Below are positions 9,041 to 17,685 of a DNA stretch of 64,000 bases, piece by piece. The notes under the pieces are model-generated. The model was not told where the DNA came from and did no database searches. It saw nothing but the letters and a program-made list of their open reading frames with translations. How positions within the stretch are numbered: the stretch's first letter is position 1; every line of letters starts with the position of its first letter. A program made the translations under genes and the position numbers. Source of the DNA: ZAX-1 sp046533095 (GTDB lineage: Bacteria > Bacillota > Clostridia > Lachnospirales > Lachnospiraceae); contig JAJQRA010000038.1 in the NCBI GenBank assembly GCA_046533095.1, forward strand, positions 247,832 to 311,831. Direction: 5' to 3'.

Positions 9041-9129
9041 AAAACTACCTAAACCAAAGGCAACCTAACATTATCAATGAATACTGGCAAATGGTATATA
9101 TACTGCACAGTATTAGAATGGAGAAATAT

Positions 9130-9294
9130 ATGAATTTAAGTACAGAGCAAATAGTATTAATCGCAATCGGTGTAGCAGTAGGAGTTATTTTAATAGCGGC
9201 AGCAACACCTGTAGGAGATATGGTAGTCAATGGCATAAAAACAATTATTACAAATATGCTAAACGATACGAGCATGATGAACGTGATGCCATAA
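9130..9294 (+). CDS. Small membrane protein, putative pilin-like subunit of the Tad-like locus
   Basis: A 54-residue protein starting at the ATG preceded by GGAG seven bases upstream; an ATG four codons earlier lacks a ribosome site. Residues 8-25 (IVLIAIGVAVGVILIAAA) form one hydrophobic helix next to a short N-terminus with a glutamate (E6), followed by an amphipathic tail. Size and layout recall Flp-type pilins and small pilin-like peptides of Tad loci, but no peptidase site of the usual G-xxxxEY form is seen. It is the first gene of the locus, 300 bases ahead of the ATPase, between two minisatellites. I do not recognise the exact family. Role as structural subunit is inferred from size and position. 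Confidence 0.6.
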   Translation: MNLSTEQIVLIAIGVAVGVILIAAATPVGDMVVNGIKTIITNMLNDTSMMNVMP

Positions 9295-9317
9295 GAAGTG
9301 AACGAAGGTTTAACATA

Positions 9318-9540
9318 TGAAGATTCAATAAATGAAGATTCAATAAATGAAGATTTAATAAATGAAGATTCAATAAATTAAAGTTCAACAAATGAAAGTT
9401 CAATAAACGAAAGTTCAATAAGCGAAAGTTCAATAAGCGAAAGTTCAATAAACGAAAAATTCTTAACGAAAGCTCTATCAATGAAAATCCAATAAACGAA
9501 AATCCAACCAGCAAAAAATGAAGCAACGAAAATCCAAAGC
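9318..9540 (+). repeat. Minisatellite, 15-base unit, about 14 copies
   Basis: Units of the form TGAAGATTCAATAAA run from 9318 with exact 15-base spacing. They drift to TGAAAGTTCAATAAA, CGAAAGTTCAATAAG and, near the end, to CGAAAATCCAATAAA. In one plus frame the first copies read the pentapeptide NEDSI after a possible GTG at 9297, ending at a stop after four copies. On the minus strand the array reads LLNFR/LLNLH. Both readings are simple results of a unit length divisible by three. No good ribosome site supports either, so I treat it as repeat DNA in the gap before the ATPase gene. Confidence 0.88.
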
Positions 9541-9595
9541 AAGAAGGAGGACTACCGCCAGTAGCATTAAAGGGCAGTGGGTATGATCAAAAATA

Positions 9596-10645
9596 ATGGG
9601 CCTAAATGAATATGAATGGAGTATACAGCCACAGGATTATGGGGTGCTATCAGCATATGTATTTATGGAAACGGTTACAGATATTGATTTTAACGGAAAG
9701 GATATCTGGATAAGTAGTCTAAGCAGAGGAAGGTATTGCGCACAAGAGCAATTGAGTACATTTTTTGTGGAACAGTTTTGTAGTCGCGTTGCAAATATGG
9801 TGAGCAAACCATTTAATAAAAATAATCCTGTAATTGCGGCAGAAACTAGGAATTTGCGCATTACAATTGTGCATGCATCTGTTGCGGAAACGGGAACGAC
9901 TATATGTATCCGAAAAACCCCCAATAAAATGAGACTGAATGAGAAATTAATATTAAGAAGTCAATACAGTACAGAGGAAATAATGAACCTGTTAGGGAAT
10001 TGCGTCTGCGCAGGGCTTTCTATCGCAGTCTGCGGAGGAATGGGTACAGGAAAAACAGAACTGATAAAGTATCTTACCCATTTTATACCGGCAAATGAAA
10101 AGGCCATTACAATGGAGGACACAATGGAGGTTCATTTTCGGGATATTAACCCACAAAAAGATTGTATCGCATTAAAAGTAAATGAACGTTTGTTTAGTTA
10201 TGAAGATGCCTTAAAAACAAGTTTAAGATTAAATGCAGAATGGATGATTTTATCAGAAGTGCGTTCAAAAGAAGTAAAGTATCTTCTTGAAAACATGAGT
10301 ATAGGAACAGGCTGCCTGACCACGCTTCATGCAGATGATGTGCGAAATATACCAGATCGCATTAAAAATATGTACGCAGATTCTGCGGGGCTAGATCAAG
10401 TAGAAAATGATGTTTATACCTTTCTAAATGTAGGGGTAATGTTGCGTAGAAAACAGCAAGAAGACAAAACTGTTGTGCGTTACATTGATCAAGTTTGCTT
10501 TTTTACAAGAAAAGAATGCAAAAATACAGTTACAATGATGGTAGATGAGCGCAAGCTTCTTCACATGCAGGTACCGGAACATATAAAAAAACGGATGCGT
10601 CATAAGGACATTATGGATCCATTTAAAGCGCCAAAAGGAGTGTAA
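9596..10645 (+). CDS. CpaF/TadA-type secretion ATPase
   Basis: ATPase of the type II/IV secretion superfamily, 349 residues, expected to form a cytoplasmic hexamer powering pilus assembly or secretion. An N-terminal part (about 15-110) includes the CpaF-like pattern VTDIDFNGKDIWI. Then come Walker A CGGMGTGKTE (about 146-155), acidic ITMEDTMEVHF, Walker B WMILSEVRSKE and the His-box TTLHADD. CpaF proteins are usually over 400 residues, so the N-terminal helical region is missing. A stop codon lies in frame ten bases before the ATG, so the start cannot move upstream. An AAGGAGG at 9544-9550 is too distant to serve it, so either initiation is weak or an upstream frameshift has shortened the gene. 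The TadB/TadC-type gene follows after three bases. Confidence 0.85.
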   Translation: MGLNEYEWSIQPQDYGVLSAYVFMETVTDIDFNGKDIWISSLSRGRYCAQEQLSTFFVEQFCSRVANMVSKPFNKNNPVIAAETRNLRITIVHASVAETGTTICIRKTPNKMRLNEKLILRSQYSTEEIMNLLGNCVCAGLSIAVCGGMGTGKTELIKYLTHFIPANEKAITMEDTMEVHFRDINPQKDCIALKVNERLFSYEDALKTSLRLNAEWMILSEVRSKEVKYLLENMSIGTGCLTTLHADDVRNIPDRIKNMYADSAGLDQVENDVYTFLNVGVMLRRKQQEDKTVVRYIDQVCFFTRKECKNTVTMMVDERKLLHMQVPEHIKKRMRHKDIMDPFKAPKGV

Positions 10646-10648
10646 AAA

Positions 10649-12130
10649 TTGAAAGCAAATCTGCAATATCTAAAATATCCATTTTTAAAAAGTGAGATAG
10701 AAAAAATGGGTTATGAATTAAGTGGAAGCGTGGTGGCGAAAGCGTGCATGATACTGTATTTTGGTACAATACTGGTTTCATTCTTCTATAGTCTGAAATT
10801 GCCGTATATCCTAATCCTTATAGGTATTAGCACGCTTTCTATACCGTACCATGTTTATCATGAATACAAAAACCGATATCAAAAGAAACTTTTTTTGGAC
10901 TTAACCATCTATATGGAACAGATGCTGTATTCATTTAAACGGCACCCCAAAATACTGGACGCATTAAAAGATACAAATCTCGTTTTTTCAAAAGGCAACA
11001 TGAAAGCATTAATTCAAAATGCAATGGATACAATTCAAGCGGGAACACAAGAAGAGATATATGTAAAAGCGTTACATGGGATAGAATGCGAGTATGGTTG
11101 CCAGCGACTTAGGACAATGCACAATTATTTGATTAAAGTAGAGCAAAGAGGCGGGGAATATAAACCTACGGCAGACTTGCTTTTAGAAGATCGGGATCGT
11201 TTTAAAACAAGTGCGGAACTCTTAGAGAAGGAGAAAAAAGGTAAGAAAAAAGCAATTAATATCGTATTGGTCAGCACCTATCTTATTTGTGCGGTTATGG
11301 TATATATTTTCTCGGTGCTTGATGGCATTAATGTGGTCGATAACAGGATGTATCAAATGGTAAGTACCATATTTGTAATCGGAAATCTTGTGATCTGGCT
11401 GGTTTCCGACAACAAATTAGGAGCAAATTGGGAATTTGATGATAAAAACATGGATCAAAAGAAGATTGCAAAAGAATATGAATTTATACAAACGTATGAC
11501 ATAAAGGCAGCGCAAAGAAAAGCGAAAGTGCTTACCATCATACCAATAGCGGTGGTAATTTTAGGAATCGTCTTAAAAAGTTTTCCTGTAATTTTAATTG
11601 GTCTTTATTATGCTTATTTTCTACTGAACAGCCCAAAAGCAAGGATGAAGGGAGCAAAAAAGAAGGTAAAGCGGGAATTGTCAAAAATTTTTCCCCAATG
11701 GCTTATGGAGCTTACCCTACTGCTACAGACGGAAAATGTATATGTGGCTTTGAAACAATCTATCAAATATGCACCGCCAATTATGGTTCTAGAGATAAAA
11801 ACACTGTTGGTTCGTTTGGATGACAATCCAAATAGCGTAGAACCATATAATAAATTTTTTTATGAACTGCACATGGAGGAAGTTGCAACATGTATGAAAA
11901 TATTATATTCGATATCCGCTTTTGATGCAACGTCACAGGAGTCGCCAATTATTAACTTGATACGGCGAAATCATAAGATGATGAATAAATCAGAACAGAT
12001 TGCCGGAGAAGACAAGCTTGCAATTTGGACAACGATGGCATACATCCCAATGGCAACGGGAGGCATTAAGATTATTCTTGATATGATACTGCTGATTACC
12101 GCATTAGTTACCAGCATTACGATTATGTAG
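10649..12130 (+). CDS. TadB/TadC-type inner membrane protein with two halves (T2SSF-like)
   Basis: Membrane protein of 493 residues, the expected platform partner of the ATPase three bases upstream. It starts at TTG behind AAAGGAG. Hydrophobic segments lie at about 30-70 and 200-260, and again at about 295-330 and 455-490. Between them are two soluble stretches with the look of T2SSF domains (about 85-200, with TIYMEQMLYSFKRHPKILDAL; about 340-450, with FPQWLMELTLLLQTENVYVALK). Standard Tad loci encode two proteins, TadB and TadC, of about 300 residues each. This looks like one protein doing both jobs, through fusion or internal duplication. Sequence likeness is weak, so the family call rests on the domain layout and the neighbours. 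Confidence 0.75.
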   Translation: MKANLQYLKYPFLKSEIEKMGYELSGSVVAKACMILYFGTILVSFFYSLKLPYILILIGISTLSIPYHVYHEYKNRYQKKLFLDLTIYMEQMLYSFKRHPKILDALKDTNLVFSKGNMKALIQNAMDTIQAGTQEEIYVKALHGIECEYGCQRLRTMHNYLIKVEQRGGEYKPTADLLLEDRDRFKTSAELLEKEKKGKKKAINIVLVSTYLICAVMVYIFSVLDGINVVDNRMYQMVSTIFVIGNLVIWLVSDNKLGANWEFDDKNMDQKKIAKEYEFIQTYDIKAAQRKAKVLTIIPIAVVILGIVLKSFPVILIGLYYAYFLLNSPKARMKGAKKKVKRELSKIFPQWLMELTLLLQTENVYVALKQSIKYAPPIMVLEIKTLLVRLDDNPNSVEPYNKFFYELHMEEVATCMKILYSISAFDATSQESPIINLIRRNHKMMNKSEQIAGEDKLAIWTTMAYIPMATGGIKIILDMILLITALVTSITIM

Positions 12131-12182
12131 GGGAAGTTTGCTATGAATTGTAGCTATGATAGGCGAAAGGAGGCGACAGACG

Positions 12183-12287
12183 ATGGACGAAGACCTGATA
12201 AAAGATATGACCGGGATCACAATAGCCATGGTGTTAGGCTCGGCATTTATTGCAGTGCTGTCATGGATTCTAGGGGCAGTAGCATAA
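12183..12287 (+). CDS. Very small membrane protein (34 aa) of the Tad-like locus
   Basis: A 34-residue ORF, MDEDLIKDMTGITIAM... followed by a single hydrophobic helix (about residues 11-32) and a stop. An AAAGGAGG sequence at 12167-12174 precedes the ATG at a good distance. It lies between the TadB/TadC-type gene and another small membrane gene 12 bases on, all on one strand. The acidic N-terminus followed directly by one helix is the layout of a bare pilin-like or scaffold peptide. No family recognised. Function unknown; a part in the envelope complex is inferred from its place. Confidence 0.6.
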   Translation: MDEDLIKDMTGITIAMVLGSAFIAVLSWILGAVA

Positions 12288-12298
12288 GGAGGGACAAC

Positions 12299-12454
12299 AT
12301 GCAGCACATTATAGAGGAACTAAAGGGAAGCCTCGTGGCGGCAATCCTAGCGGGGCTTATCATTGCTTTTGCCATAGGAACATTTACCGCCATTGATGAC
12401 TTTAGCATCAAGGAATGGATACTTAAATTTATGCAGACGATTGGAGGGTTTTAA
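12299..12454 (+). CDS. Small membrane protein (51 aa) of the Tad-like locus
   Basis: A 51-residue protein starting MQHIIEELKGSLVAAIL. One hydrophobic helix covers about residues 10-30, followed by the amphipathic tail DDFSIKEWILKFMQTIGGF. AAGGAGG stands just before the ATG. The stop is directly followed by the ATG of the next gene, so translation is probably coupled. Its layout (short charged N-terminus, helix, amphipathic tail) resembles that of the 54-residue protein at 9130, so the two could be major and minor subunits of one fibre. That is inference; no family is recognised. Confidence 0.65.
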   Translation: MQHIIEELKGSLVAAILAGLIIAFAIGTFTAIDDFSIKEWILKFMQTIGGF

Positions 12455-12919
12455 ATGAATTTACCGGTAAAAGCAATAGTCGGGGCAGTACTGGCCGCTC
12501 TTATTGTCGGAATCGTCCTAACCTATGCACTGTCAAAAGGTGGGTTTCTAGGCTCTTTTGAGGGAATCGCACCAAAGGGCTACCAGCCGGAGGACGGCAG
12601 CTATCTGGATGGGAAGGCATACAGCGATCTAGAAAAACGCAGATATCCGGTTTTAGCTGTGCAGGACAAAGTGCTTGAGCAAGGCAGGGGCTATTCCATA
12701 GACGAGTTGGTCGAGAAGGCAGAAGATGCTGATGGAAACAGCCTTTTGGCGGAAGTAGCTATGAAAGGCGAAGAAGTAGAGGATGGAATCTTTACCGCAA
12801 AAGATGCAGGGAAACATAGGTTGAATTTTTCGGTTACGGACAACCATGGTCTAGCTGTATATAAAAGCCTTGTCGCGATTGTACAAGAAGGGGGGATGGA
12901 AGATGAAAGCAGCGATTGA
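12455..12919 (+). CDS. Membrane-anchored protein with small extracellular domain, Tad-like locus
   Basis: Protein of 154 residues with an N-terminal membrane anchor (about 6-27, AIVGAVLAALIVGIVLTYAL) and an outside part of about 125 residues. The outer part carries a stretch that looks like a cadherin/Ig-like or DUF5011-type strand pattern (GEEVEDGIFTAKDAGKHRLNFSVTDNHGLAVYKS). The same kind of sequence (TYAVTDKDGF) occurs in the large surface protein at 13854-17003, which suggests that the two share a domain type. It starts right behind the 51-residue gene and overlaps the next gene by 17 bases. No specific family recognised; minor pilin or assembly factor are both possible. Confidence 0.65.
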   Translation: MNLPVKAIVGAVLAALIVGIVLTYALSKGGFLGSFEGIAPKGYQPEDGSYLDGKAYSDLEKRRYPVLAVQDKVLEQGRGYSIDELVEKAEDADGNSLLAEVAMKGEEVEDGIFTAKDAGKHRLNFSVTDNHGLAVYKSLVAIVQEGGMEDESSD

Positions 12920-13232
12920 GGGGCTTGTTGATTTTATACTCATTACGCTACTGATTCTAATTTGCGTCAGCTTTGTCAGCATGCACCTAAACGAGCAGGG
13001 TGCAAGGAAGTTCCACTCGCTTGCAGTAGACAAAGTAGAAAACAGCAATTTTTCAGACGGCGTAATCGATGCGATAAAGGAAGAGGCAAAGCGGCAAGGA
13101 TACATGGTGGAAATCGACAAAAATCAGATTAATGGAGGGGAAACGGCTGACGTGACGCTCCACTACAGCTATAGCGTACCACTGCTGAATATTATAGATG
13201 TGCCAAATGCAATCAGGGGCGTAGCCAGATAG
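12903..13232 (+). CDS. TadE/DUF4320-like minor pilin-type protein
   Basis: Protein of 109 residues starting MKAAIEGLVDFILITLL, behind a GGGGGGATGGAAG ribosome site inside the end of the previous gene. The N-terminal helix (about 8-28) is followed by a small soluble domain ending SVPLLNIIDVPNAIRGVAR. A single N-terminal helix with a short periplasm-facing or surface-facing domain is the layout of TadE/TadF minor pilins and of small clostridial proteins found in Tad loci. The sequence match is to the layout, not to a motif I can name. It is translated with overlap to its neighbour, supporting a joint complex. Confidence 0.65.
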   Translation: MKAAIEGLVDFILITLLILICVSFVSMHLNEQGARKFHSLAVDKVENSNFSDGVIDAIKEEAKRQGYMVEIDKNQINGGETADVTLHYSYSVPLLNIIDVPNAIRGVAR

Positions 13233-13244
13233 GAGGGGAAGAAT

Positions 13245-13838
13245 TTGAAGATAGCAGTAAAAGCGGGCATATTTCTGATCGGAATACTATTGACCATGCT
13301 GATCGCCATGGCATTGACAAGCAATGGGGCACGGATGGACGAAATGGAGGAGGTACTGGAAGCCAATGTTGAACAGACGCTAAATCAGATGCAAAAGGAT
13401 GGCGGGTATGAGATAGGGGACTACAAAGAGTTCGTCGCCGACTTTTGCCACAACCTGCTGGCGCAGGTAAACTCCAATTCGGACATTAAAGTGGAAATAC
13501 TGGACATGGATATGGAACATGGGATTTTAAAAATAAGGGCAACCGAAAAATACCAGACTGTAAATGGAAAACAAAAGGAAGCCACCTGTATAAAAACGGC
13601 GATGCTTGAAAATGCAGTTCAAAAGGCAGAGGAGAACTGCCATACGGTGATATTCTTAGTAGATGGGGAAACCTACCATACCTATTCTATATTGAGGGGG
13701 AATATACCGGAAATGCCAAAAGCACCGCAAAAAAGTGGAGCAATCTTCAAACATTGGGCACTCGGTGGATCAAGCGATGCCGTGGACCTAAATTCAATGC
13801 AAATAATAGCAGATACCACGTTCACCGCAATATTCTAG
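13245..13838 (+). CDS. Pseudopilin-like membrane-anchored protein, Tad-like locus
   Basis: Protein of 197 residues beginning at TTG behind AGGAGGGG. It has an N-terminal helix (about 5-25, VKAGIFLIGILLTMLIAMAL), then a soluble domain containing the conserved-looking EEVLEANVEQTLNQMQKDGGY and a TCIKTAMLENAVQKAEENC stretch with two cysteines that could form a disulfide. It lies 12 bases after the TadE-like gene and 15 bases before the large surface protein. Layout fits a minor pilin or assembly protein exposed outside the membrane. No family recognised with certainty. Confidence 0.65.
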   Translation: MKIAVKAGIFLIGILLTMLIAMALTSNGARMDEMEEVLEANVEQTLNQMQKDGGYEIGDYKEFVADFCHNLLAQVNSNSDIKVEILDMDMEHGILKIRATEKYQTVNGKQKEATCIKTAMLENAVQKAEENCHTVIFLVDGETYHTYSILRGNIPEMPKAPQKSGAIFKHWALGGSSDAVDLNSMQIIADTTFTAIF

Positions 13839-13853
13839 GGATAGGGGGAAACA

Positions 13854-16800
13854 ATGGGAAACAGGATTCTAACAGTCGCATTATCTGTATGTATCATATT
13901 TACAGAGTTGCCAGCAACGCCATATAAAAGCTTAAAAGAGCCGGAAGCCAAGCAGGGGGAACAGCAGGAAGAGCTGAAAGCCAAGCAGGGGGAACAGCAG
14001 AAAGAGCTGAAAGCCAAGCAGGGAGAAGCACAGGAAGAGGCGAAAACTAAGCAGGGAGAAGCACAAGAAGAGCTGAAAGCCAAGCAGGGAGAAACACAGG
14101 AAGAGGCGGAAATCAAGCAGGAGAAACGGGAAGAAGCCTTAACAAAACTGAAGATGAAACAGGGAAAAACAGAGGAACGGAAAGAAAGCGAAGCAAAAAC
14201 AGCAGACAAAACATCCGAAAGCAAACAAAAAGCAGATGAAAAAAGGCCGAAAGCCATGCAGAAAGAAGTGGCAGAAGAACAAAACGAGGAAGAGGGCGAT
14301 GGGCAGATTGCGCCACAGGAAGCCTATGAAGCGAATATGGTTTTGGTAGCGGCAGGTCCGAGTGGCTATGCGACCAACCCAAATGCCACTCGGACAGGAT
14401 ACCACCTTTCTCCCGCTACCGAGTGTGACCATAAGGTGGACGATGCCCTAACAATGTACGTGGATATGACAGGGCTGACAAATACAAAGGAGCAGCTCGA
14501 AAGCAAGCTAAAGATTGTCAAAAACGACAACAGGAACTTTATAAAGGGGAAAGACTATACAGTAGAAACTGATACGGTGACAGTACCAGGAGAGGAAGCT
14601 GACCAGGTATCTGGCAATACACTGACAGTCAGTGGTCCGAATATTCCGAATGGGAGGCAGCTGATTGCAGGTCCCTACCTATGCCCTGATGGTTCTGCAG
14701 CATATACTTATATTAAATTACACTTTTCCTACTGCAACAAGGCAGAGCAATGGATCTATTTAGGGGCATCGCACCATTGGCTAGGCTGTGTGCGGGAGGA
14801 GGGCGTGACCGAGGATCATACATTTGACGGCACCCACATGCTTTACCAATGGCAAGCAAATGCATATATTGTAAAATACAATAAAAACAGCGGGACAGGG
14901 ACAACAGCAGACAGTACACATACCTATGATAAGGCGAAAGCCTTGACTGCCAACGGCTTTGCAAGGAAAGGCTACCGGTTTAATGGGTGGAATACAAAAG
15001 CGAATGGAACGGGTAGTGACTATCCCGACAAGGACAAGGTAAAAAACCTAGTGAAGGCAAATGGGGCAACGGTTACGTTGTACGCCCAGTGGACAAAAAA
15101 TAACTATACCGTTAAATACGACATGAACAGCACGATTGGAACAATAGCAACAGGGATAACGGTAAACAGCACACATACCTATGATGTTGCGAAAGCCTTG
15201 ACTGCCAACGGCTTTGCAAGGAAGGGGTATCAGTTCATCGGATGGAACACAAACCCAATTGGCACAGGCATGTCATATAAAAACAAGGAATCCGTGAAAA
15301 ATTTAACAGAAACAAACAAGGGTACGGTTGTGCTATACGCTCAATGGGAAGTCAACAGCTATAAAGTAAGGTATAATGCAAACGAAGGCAATGGGACGAT
15401 GAAAAATAGCGACCATAGGTATGATAAGATACAGCCCCTAGATGCCAACAAGTTTAGCAGACAATTTTACTTATTTAAAGGTTGGGCTACACAAGCAAAT
15501 GGCAGTGGCACAAGCTACGAGGATATGCAGTCTGTAAAAAACCTCACAGACAATAAAGGGCTTGCAGACAAAAATGGGGCAGTGATTGACTTATATGCGC
15601 AGTGGGAGAAACATCTATTTAACGTAGCCTATAACGGAAACGGACAAAGTAGCGGAACAAATATGCTTGAAAAGAATATCTGGCTAGGAACTTCGGAATA
15701 TGTATTCCAAGACAACGTTTTTGGAAAGGTAAAGGAAGAGGAGAAGAAGAAACCGGAAACCGGCGAAACATACAGAACATCAGTTTTCTATAATTTTGTC
15801 GGCTGGAATACAGATATTGCGAAATCTCCTCAAATAGGCTTTAACAGGAAGCCCCACGAAAAAACACCTGCAGAAAAGCTACATATGGAGGCGAAGGAAA
15901 ACAATGTACTTACAACTGGGAAGCCAATAGAAGATGCTGAGTACAGGGAAGTTAGTGGGCTTGATTCAAATGTTGCAATAGAAGCATTAAAAAGTAGCTC
16001 ACGAACAGAAGAATATGCCAATGTGTTTGCCATCTGGAACGCCTCTCCGACCATTGTACCGGATTCACCGCCTACACCGCTTACACCACCCGGACCAGGC
16101 GAAAACCCAGACCGTCCAGTAGAAATGGATGGAGTAATGCCGGTATTCTATGAAGGGCAGGATGTAACGAAATCTGCACTAATCAGCCATTTGCTCGTAG
16201 ACGATTCCGAGGATGGCGATTTAAAGGATAAGGTTCGCATCGTTAAAATAAAGTATACAGATGGAAAGATAAAAACAGGCTATGAAAAAGAATGGGGAGA
16301 GGACGTACCGAATGGTTTTTTGCTTGATACGTATTTTATGGAAATGGAGAAAGACGAGATTGTGGAACACCTTGTCACCTATGCGGTAACAGACAAAGAT
16401 GGATTTGAAACTACGGTAGAACTACCTGTAAAAGTAAAATACAACTATCCGCCGGCAATCAAATCATACACAAAATACTATTATTTCAAGACAGAGGCCA
16501 ATGCAGGGAACATCACCGAAGATGCGGTGCTGGCACTTGCAGAAGAAAGAGATAAAGAGGATGGGGATAAAATAAAGGGGGAATTAAAAACGATCGATTT
16601 TGATCCACAGCCACTTATGATGCAGAAGATACCGGAAGCAGAATTCCCTATATATTTTAAAGTAACGGATGCCTATAAAAAAACAACGAAGAGGACACTG
16701 ACGGTTGTGGTAGTGGATGCCGATGCCATACGGTTTGAGTTGCCGAAAAAATATACAAGGTATATATCACACGAATTCATGGATACATTGGACGAGCATT

Positions 16801-17003
16801 CCCTATGGAGGGAACCGGAAAATTGGAGCTATCTAGAAAAGGTATTACGAAATGAAGACGATGTAGAGCAGACATGGTATTTTACTCATGAGGATGTCGT
16901 AAAGGCAAAAGCATGGAAGTTTGCGGATGGGGAAAATTGGAGGATTGGGCAGGAAGCAAATAAAGAATTCTATGAACTCTTTCAATACTGCATACAAGAA
17001 TAG
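13854..17003 (+). CDS. Large surface protein: charged repeats plus InlB-type (Flg_new) repeats
   Basis: Secreted or surface protein of 1049 residues. A signal-like helix (about 4-20) is followed by six or so 11-residue repeats of the type AKQGEQQEELK (about 32-98), rich in K/Q/E and likely coiled-coil. Four InlB-type/Listeria-Bacteroides beta-grasp repeats follow from about residue 340 to 720, marked by GWNTKANGTG and VTLYAQW and sharing near-identical DNA blocks (for example around 14925-14975 and 15180-15230). After a Pro-rich linker (about 740-755) come Ig/cadherin-like segments with DSEDGDLKDKV and TYAVTDKDGF. No LPxTG sorting signal or final helix is visible. It ends the Tad-like run and is the likely adhesin or cargo of the locus, an inference from position. 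Confidence 0.8.
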   Translation: MGNRILTVALSVCIIFTELPATPYKSLKEPEAKQGEQQEELKAKQGEQQKELKAKQGEAQEEAKTKQGEAQEELKAKQGETQEEAEIKQEKREEALTKLKMKQGKTEERKESEAKTADKTSESKQKADEKRPKAMQKEVAEEQNEEEGDGQIAPQEAYEANMVLVAAGPSGYATNPNATRTGYHLSPATECDHKVDDALTMYVDMTGLTNTKEQLESKLKIVKNDNRNFIKGKDYTVETDTVTVPGEEADQVSGNTLTVSGPNIPNGRQLIAGPYLCPDGSAAYTYIKLHFSYCNKAEQWIYLGASHHWLGCVREEGVTEDHTFDGTHMLYQWQANAYIVKYNKNSGTGTTADSTHTYDKAKALTANGFARKGYRFNGWNTKANGTGSDYPDKDKVKNLVKANGATVTLYAQWTKNNYTVKYDMNSTIGTIATGITVNSTHTYDVAKALTANGFARKGYQFIGWNTNPIGTGMSYKNKESVKNLTETNKGTVVLYAQWEVNSYKVRYNANEGNGTMKNSDHRYDKIQPLDANKFSRQFYLFKGWATQANGSGTSYEDMQSVKNLTDNKGLADKNGAVIDLYAQWEKHLFNVAYNGNGQSSGTNMLEKNIWLGTSEYVFQDNVFGKVKEEEKKKPETGETYRTSVFYNFVGWNTDIAKSPQIGFNRKPHEKTPAEKLHMEAKENNVLTTGKPIEDAEYREVSGLDSNVAIEALKSSSRTEEYANVFAIWNASPTIVPDSPPTPLTPPGPGENPDRPVEMDGVMPVFYEGQDVTKSALISHLLVDDSEDGDLKDKVRIVKIKYTDGKIKTGYEKEWGEDVPNGFLLDTYFMEMEKDEIVEHLVTYAVTDKDGFETTVELPVKVKYNYPPAIKSYTKYYYFKTEANAGNITEDAVLALAEERDKEDGDKIKGELKTIDFDPQPLMMQKIPEAEFPIYFKVTDAYKKTTKRTLTVVVVDADAIRFELPKKYTRYISHEFMDTLDEHSLWREPENWSYLEKVLRNEDDVEQTWYFTHEDVVKAKAWKFADGENWRIGQEANKEFYELFQYCIQE

Positions 17004-17229
17004 ATGACGAAAAAAGTAAAAAACTAATATTTAAAATAGTAATAGCCAATCGAATATGCGATCATTACCATCATAGAACAAAAGACAGCTACAAGCTTAA
17101 CACGGGCAAGCTCCACAGTACGAACCATCAAGCAAAGCGAGGCCTATTAGCTGTTGTGGAGTCCTTAGAGCTGTAAATACAACGAAAAACGGTAACATGG
17201 AGTACAGAGGATTTCAATAAAGCCAAAAT

Positions 17230-17271
17230 AAAAAGGACAGAGTGCAGAACAAATGCTACCCTGCCCTTTTT
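17230..17271. terminator. Candidate terminator after the surface protein gene
   Basis: An imperfect hairpin with arms AAAAGGACAG and CTGCCCTTTTT surrounds a 20-base loop. Because A and T runs flank the two arms it could act in both directions. It lies 227 bases after the stop of the large surface protein. Confidence 0.5.
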
Positions 17272-17564
17272 CATGCAAAAAACAGGATAGACAGAAAATC
17301 TAGGGGCAAGGTGCTTTGCAAGTGTATTTCCGTTGCAATGCATACATAAGCCCATTCTACAGACAGGGTTGCCATCCCCCCCCAATCGTGAAATCGATTT
17401 TATCAACGAAATTGCCGGCGGTAAAGCCACTGAGGATGGCAAACAAGGGAAAAACCTCGTTAGCATACTTAATGAATCCAGAAAAACTTTTTTAATATAA
17501 AAGAGTGTTTTTCGTATGAAAAATAAAATATATGACAAAAAAAACTAAACTTTGCAAAAAAGTA
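17272..17564. other. Intergenic stretch with a possible coding remnant
   Basis: No intact gene is seen. From about 17386 to 17499 one plus frame reads EIDFINEIAGGKATEDGKQG and on to a stop, directly behind a run of nine C. It has a protein-like composition but no start or ribosome site. It could be the tail of a decayed gene; I cannot name a family. Confidence 0.35.
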
Positions 17565-17593
17565 TTTACATTTAACGGAAAACTTAGTATTAT
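17565..17593 (+). promoter_or_regulatory. Candidate promoter of the TadZ-like gene
   Basis: TTTACA (17565-17570), 17 bases, TATTAT (17588-17593), with TATAAT overlapping at 17591. The context, from AGTATTTACATTTAACGG through ATCATCTTATTTTATCT, matches the region around 8748-8815 before the small membrane protein at 9130. Confidence 0.55.
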
Positions 17594-17685
17594 AATATCA
17601 TCTTATTTTATCTAGCAGATTACTAACCAGTAATATTCAATACAAAGGATTCATTGACATGTTAAAAGAACCCCAAATGTAAGAG

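Noticed and set aside
9248..9526. Minus-strand open frame of 92 codons with LLNFR/LLNLH repeats
   Set aside because: It is the antisense reading of the 15-base minisatellite, whose unit is divisible by three; there is no ribosome site or family likeness.
13835..14257. Minus-strand frame with cysteine/serine repeats
   Set aside because: Antisense of the 33-base coding repeats of the surface protein.
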